The position numbers and the translations under genes are program-made. From Pseudoalteromonas peptidolytica (GTDB lineage: Bacteria; Pseudomonadota; Gammaproteobacteria; Enterobacterales; Alteromonadaceae), in NCBI RefSeq assembly GCF_012641745.1, contig NZ_WEHZ01000013.1:62001-126000 (forward strand): 64,000 nucleotides of DNA. The letters are read 5' to 3'. The notes beneath the pieces are model-generated. The model saw only the letters and a program-made list of their open reading frames with translations, was not told the origin of the DNA and made no database searches. Below, in pieces: positions 63,942 to 64,000 of this stretch (positions are counted from its first letter, which is position 1; each line of letters starts with the position of its first letter).

Positions 63942-64000
63942 GAATTCTAGCTTTATGATATTATTAGGATTAACTATTCCTATTTGCAGCGACTATGTCA

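Overview
The window looks like chromosomal DNA of a marine gammaproteobacterium of the Alteromonadales, most likely Pseudoalteromonas. This rests on gene content and protein style: an ECF sigma/ChrR cassette with photolyase and Cfa, a DUF3081 gene next to a second photolyase, an AbgT transporter, an ast-type arginine catabolic pair, and many RND and c-di-GMP genes. The base composition is AT-leaning. No rRNA, tRNA, CRISPR array, integrase or transposase gene was recognised.

Layout. 1-9 kb: the end of a LysR regulator, a secreted metallophosphoesterase convergent with a Tat-exported PhoD phosphatase, a PAS/GGDEF protein with a broken active site, and an RND efflux adaptor/pump pair. 9-13.5 kb: a 141-aa orphan, a secD-secF pair outside the usual yajC context, and a 155-aa secreted protein upstream of it, separated by 634 bp containing dispersed repeats. 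13.6-14 kb: HU. 14-22.6 kb: a compact ten-gene minus-strand operon headed by an RpoE-like ECF sigma factor and its zinc anti-sigma factor ChrR, followed by DUF523/DUF1722, CPD photolyase, an NTF2-like protein, an SDR, an FAD oxidoreductase, DUF1365, Cfa and DUF2878. This is a photo-oxidative (singlet oxygen) stress response with DNA-repair and lipid-modification arms. 22.6-29.8 kb: a LON-domain protein, an alkyltransferase-like DNA-damage protein, a LysR regulator divergent from a second RND pair, and RluF. 29.8-33.2 kb: an orphan sugar-type periplasmic binding protein, a DUF418 membrane protein and an EAL-HDOD protein in a tight chain.

34-45.9 kb: a complete glycogen operon (free CBM48 protein, malQ, glgB, glgX, glgP, glgC, glgA) covering ADP-glucose synthesis, elongation, branching, phosphorolysis, debranching and oligosaccharide recycling. 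46.4-53 kb: a membrane GGDEF-EAL protein, an Lrp-like regulator divergent from astC/argD-astA-DUF1338 (astD is not there), and a secreted trypsin-like protease. 53.8-57.5 kb: PPK2 with a DUF2252 gene carrying an in-frame TGA near its end, RNase Z and an isochorismatase-like hydrolase. 57.5-59.6 kb: DUF3081, a 110-aa unknown and a divergent photolyase/cryptochrome, possibly preceded by an ECF-type promoter like the one before rpoE. 59.7-64 kb: AbgT transporter, GST, and a Crp-like regulator, nitroreductase and DMT transporter.

The strongest leads are: a MITE-like intergenic repeat family with terminal inverted repeats (six or more copies or fragments); a possible secretion-monitor gene upstream of the secDF pair; the sigma/ChrR lipid-modification module and its possible link to the second photolyase cluster; the in-frame TGA in DUF2252; and the GGDEF protein that keeps its inhibitory site but has lost its catalytic motif.
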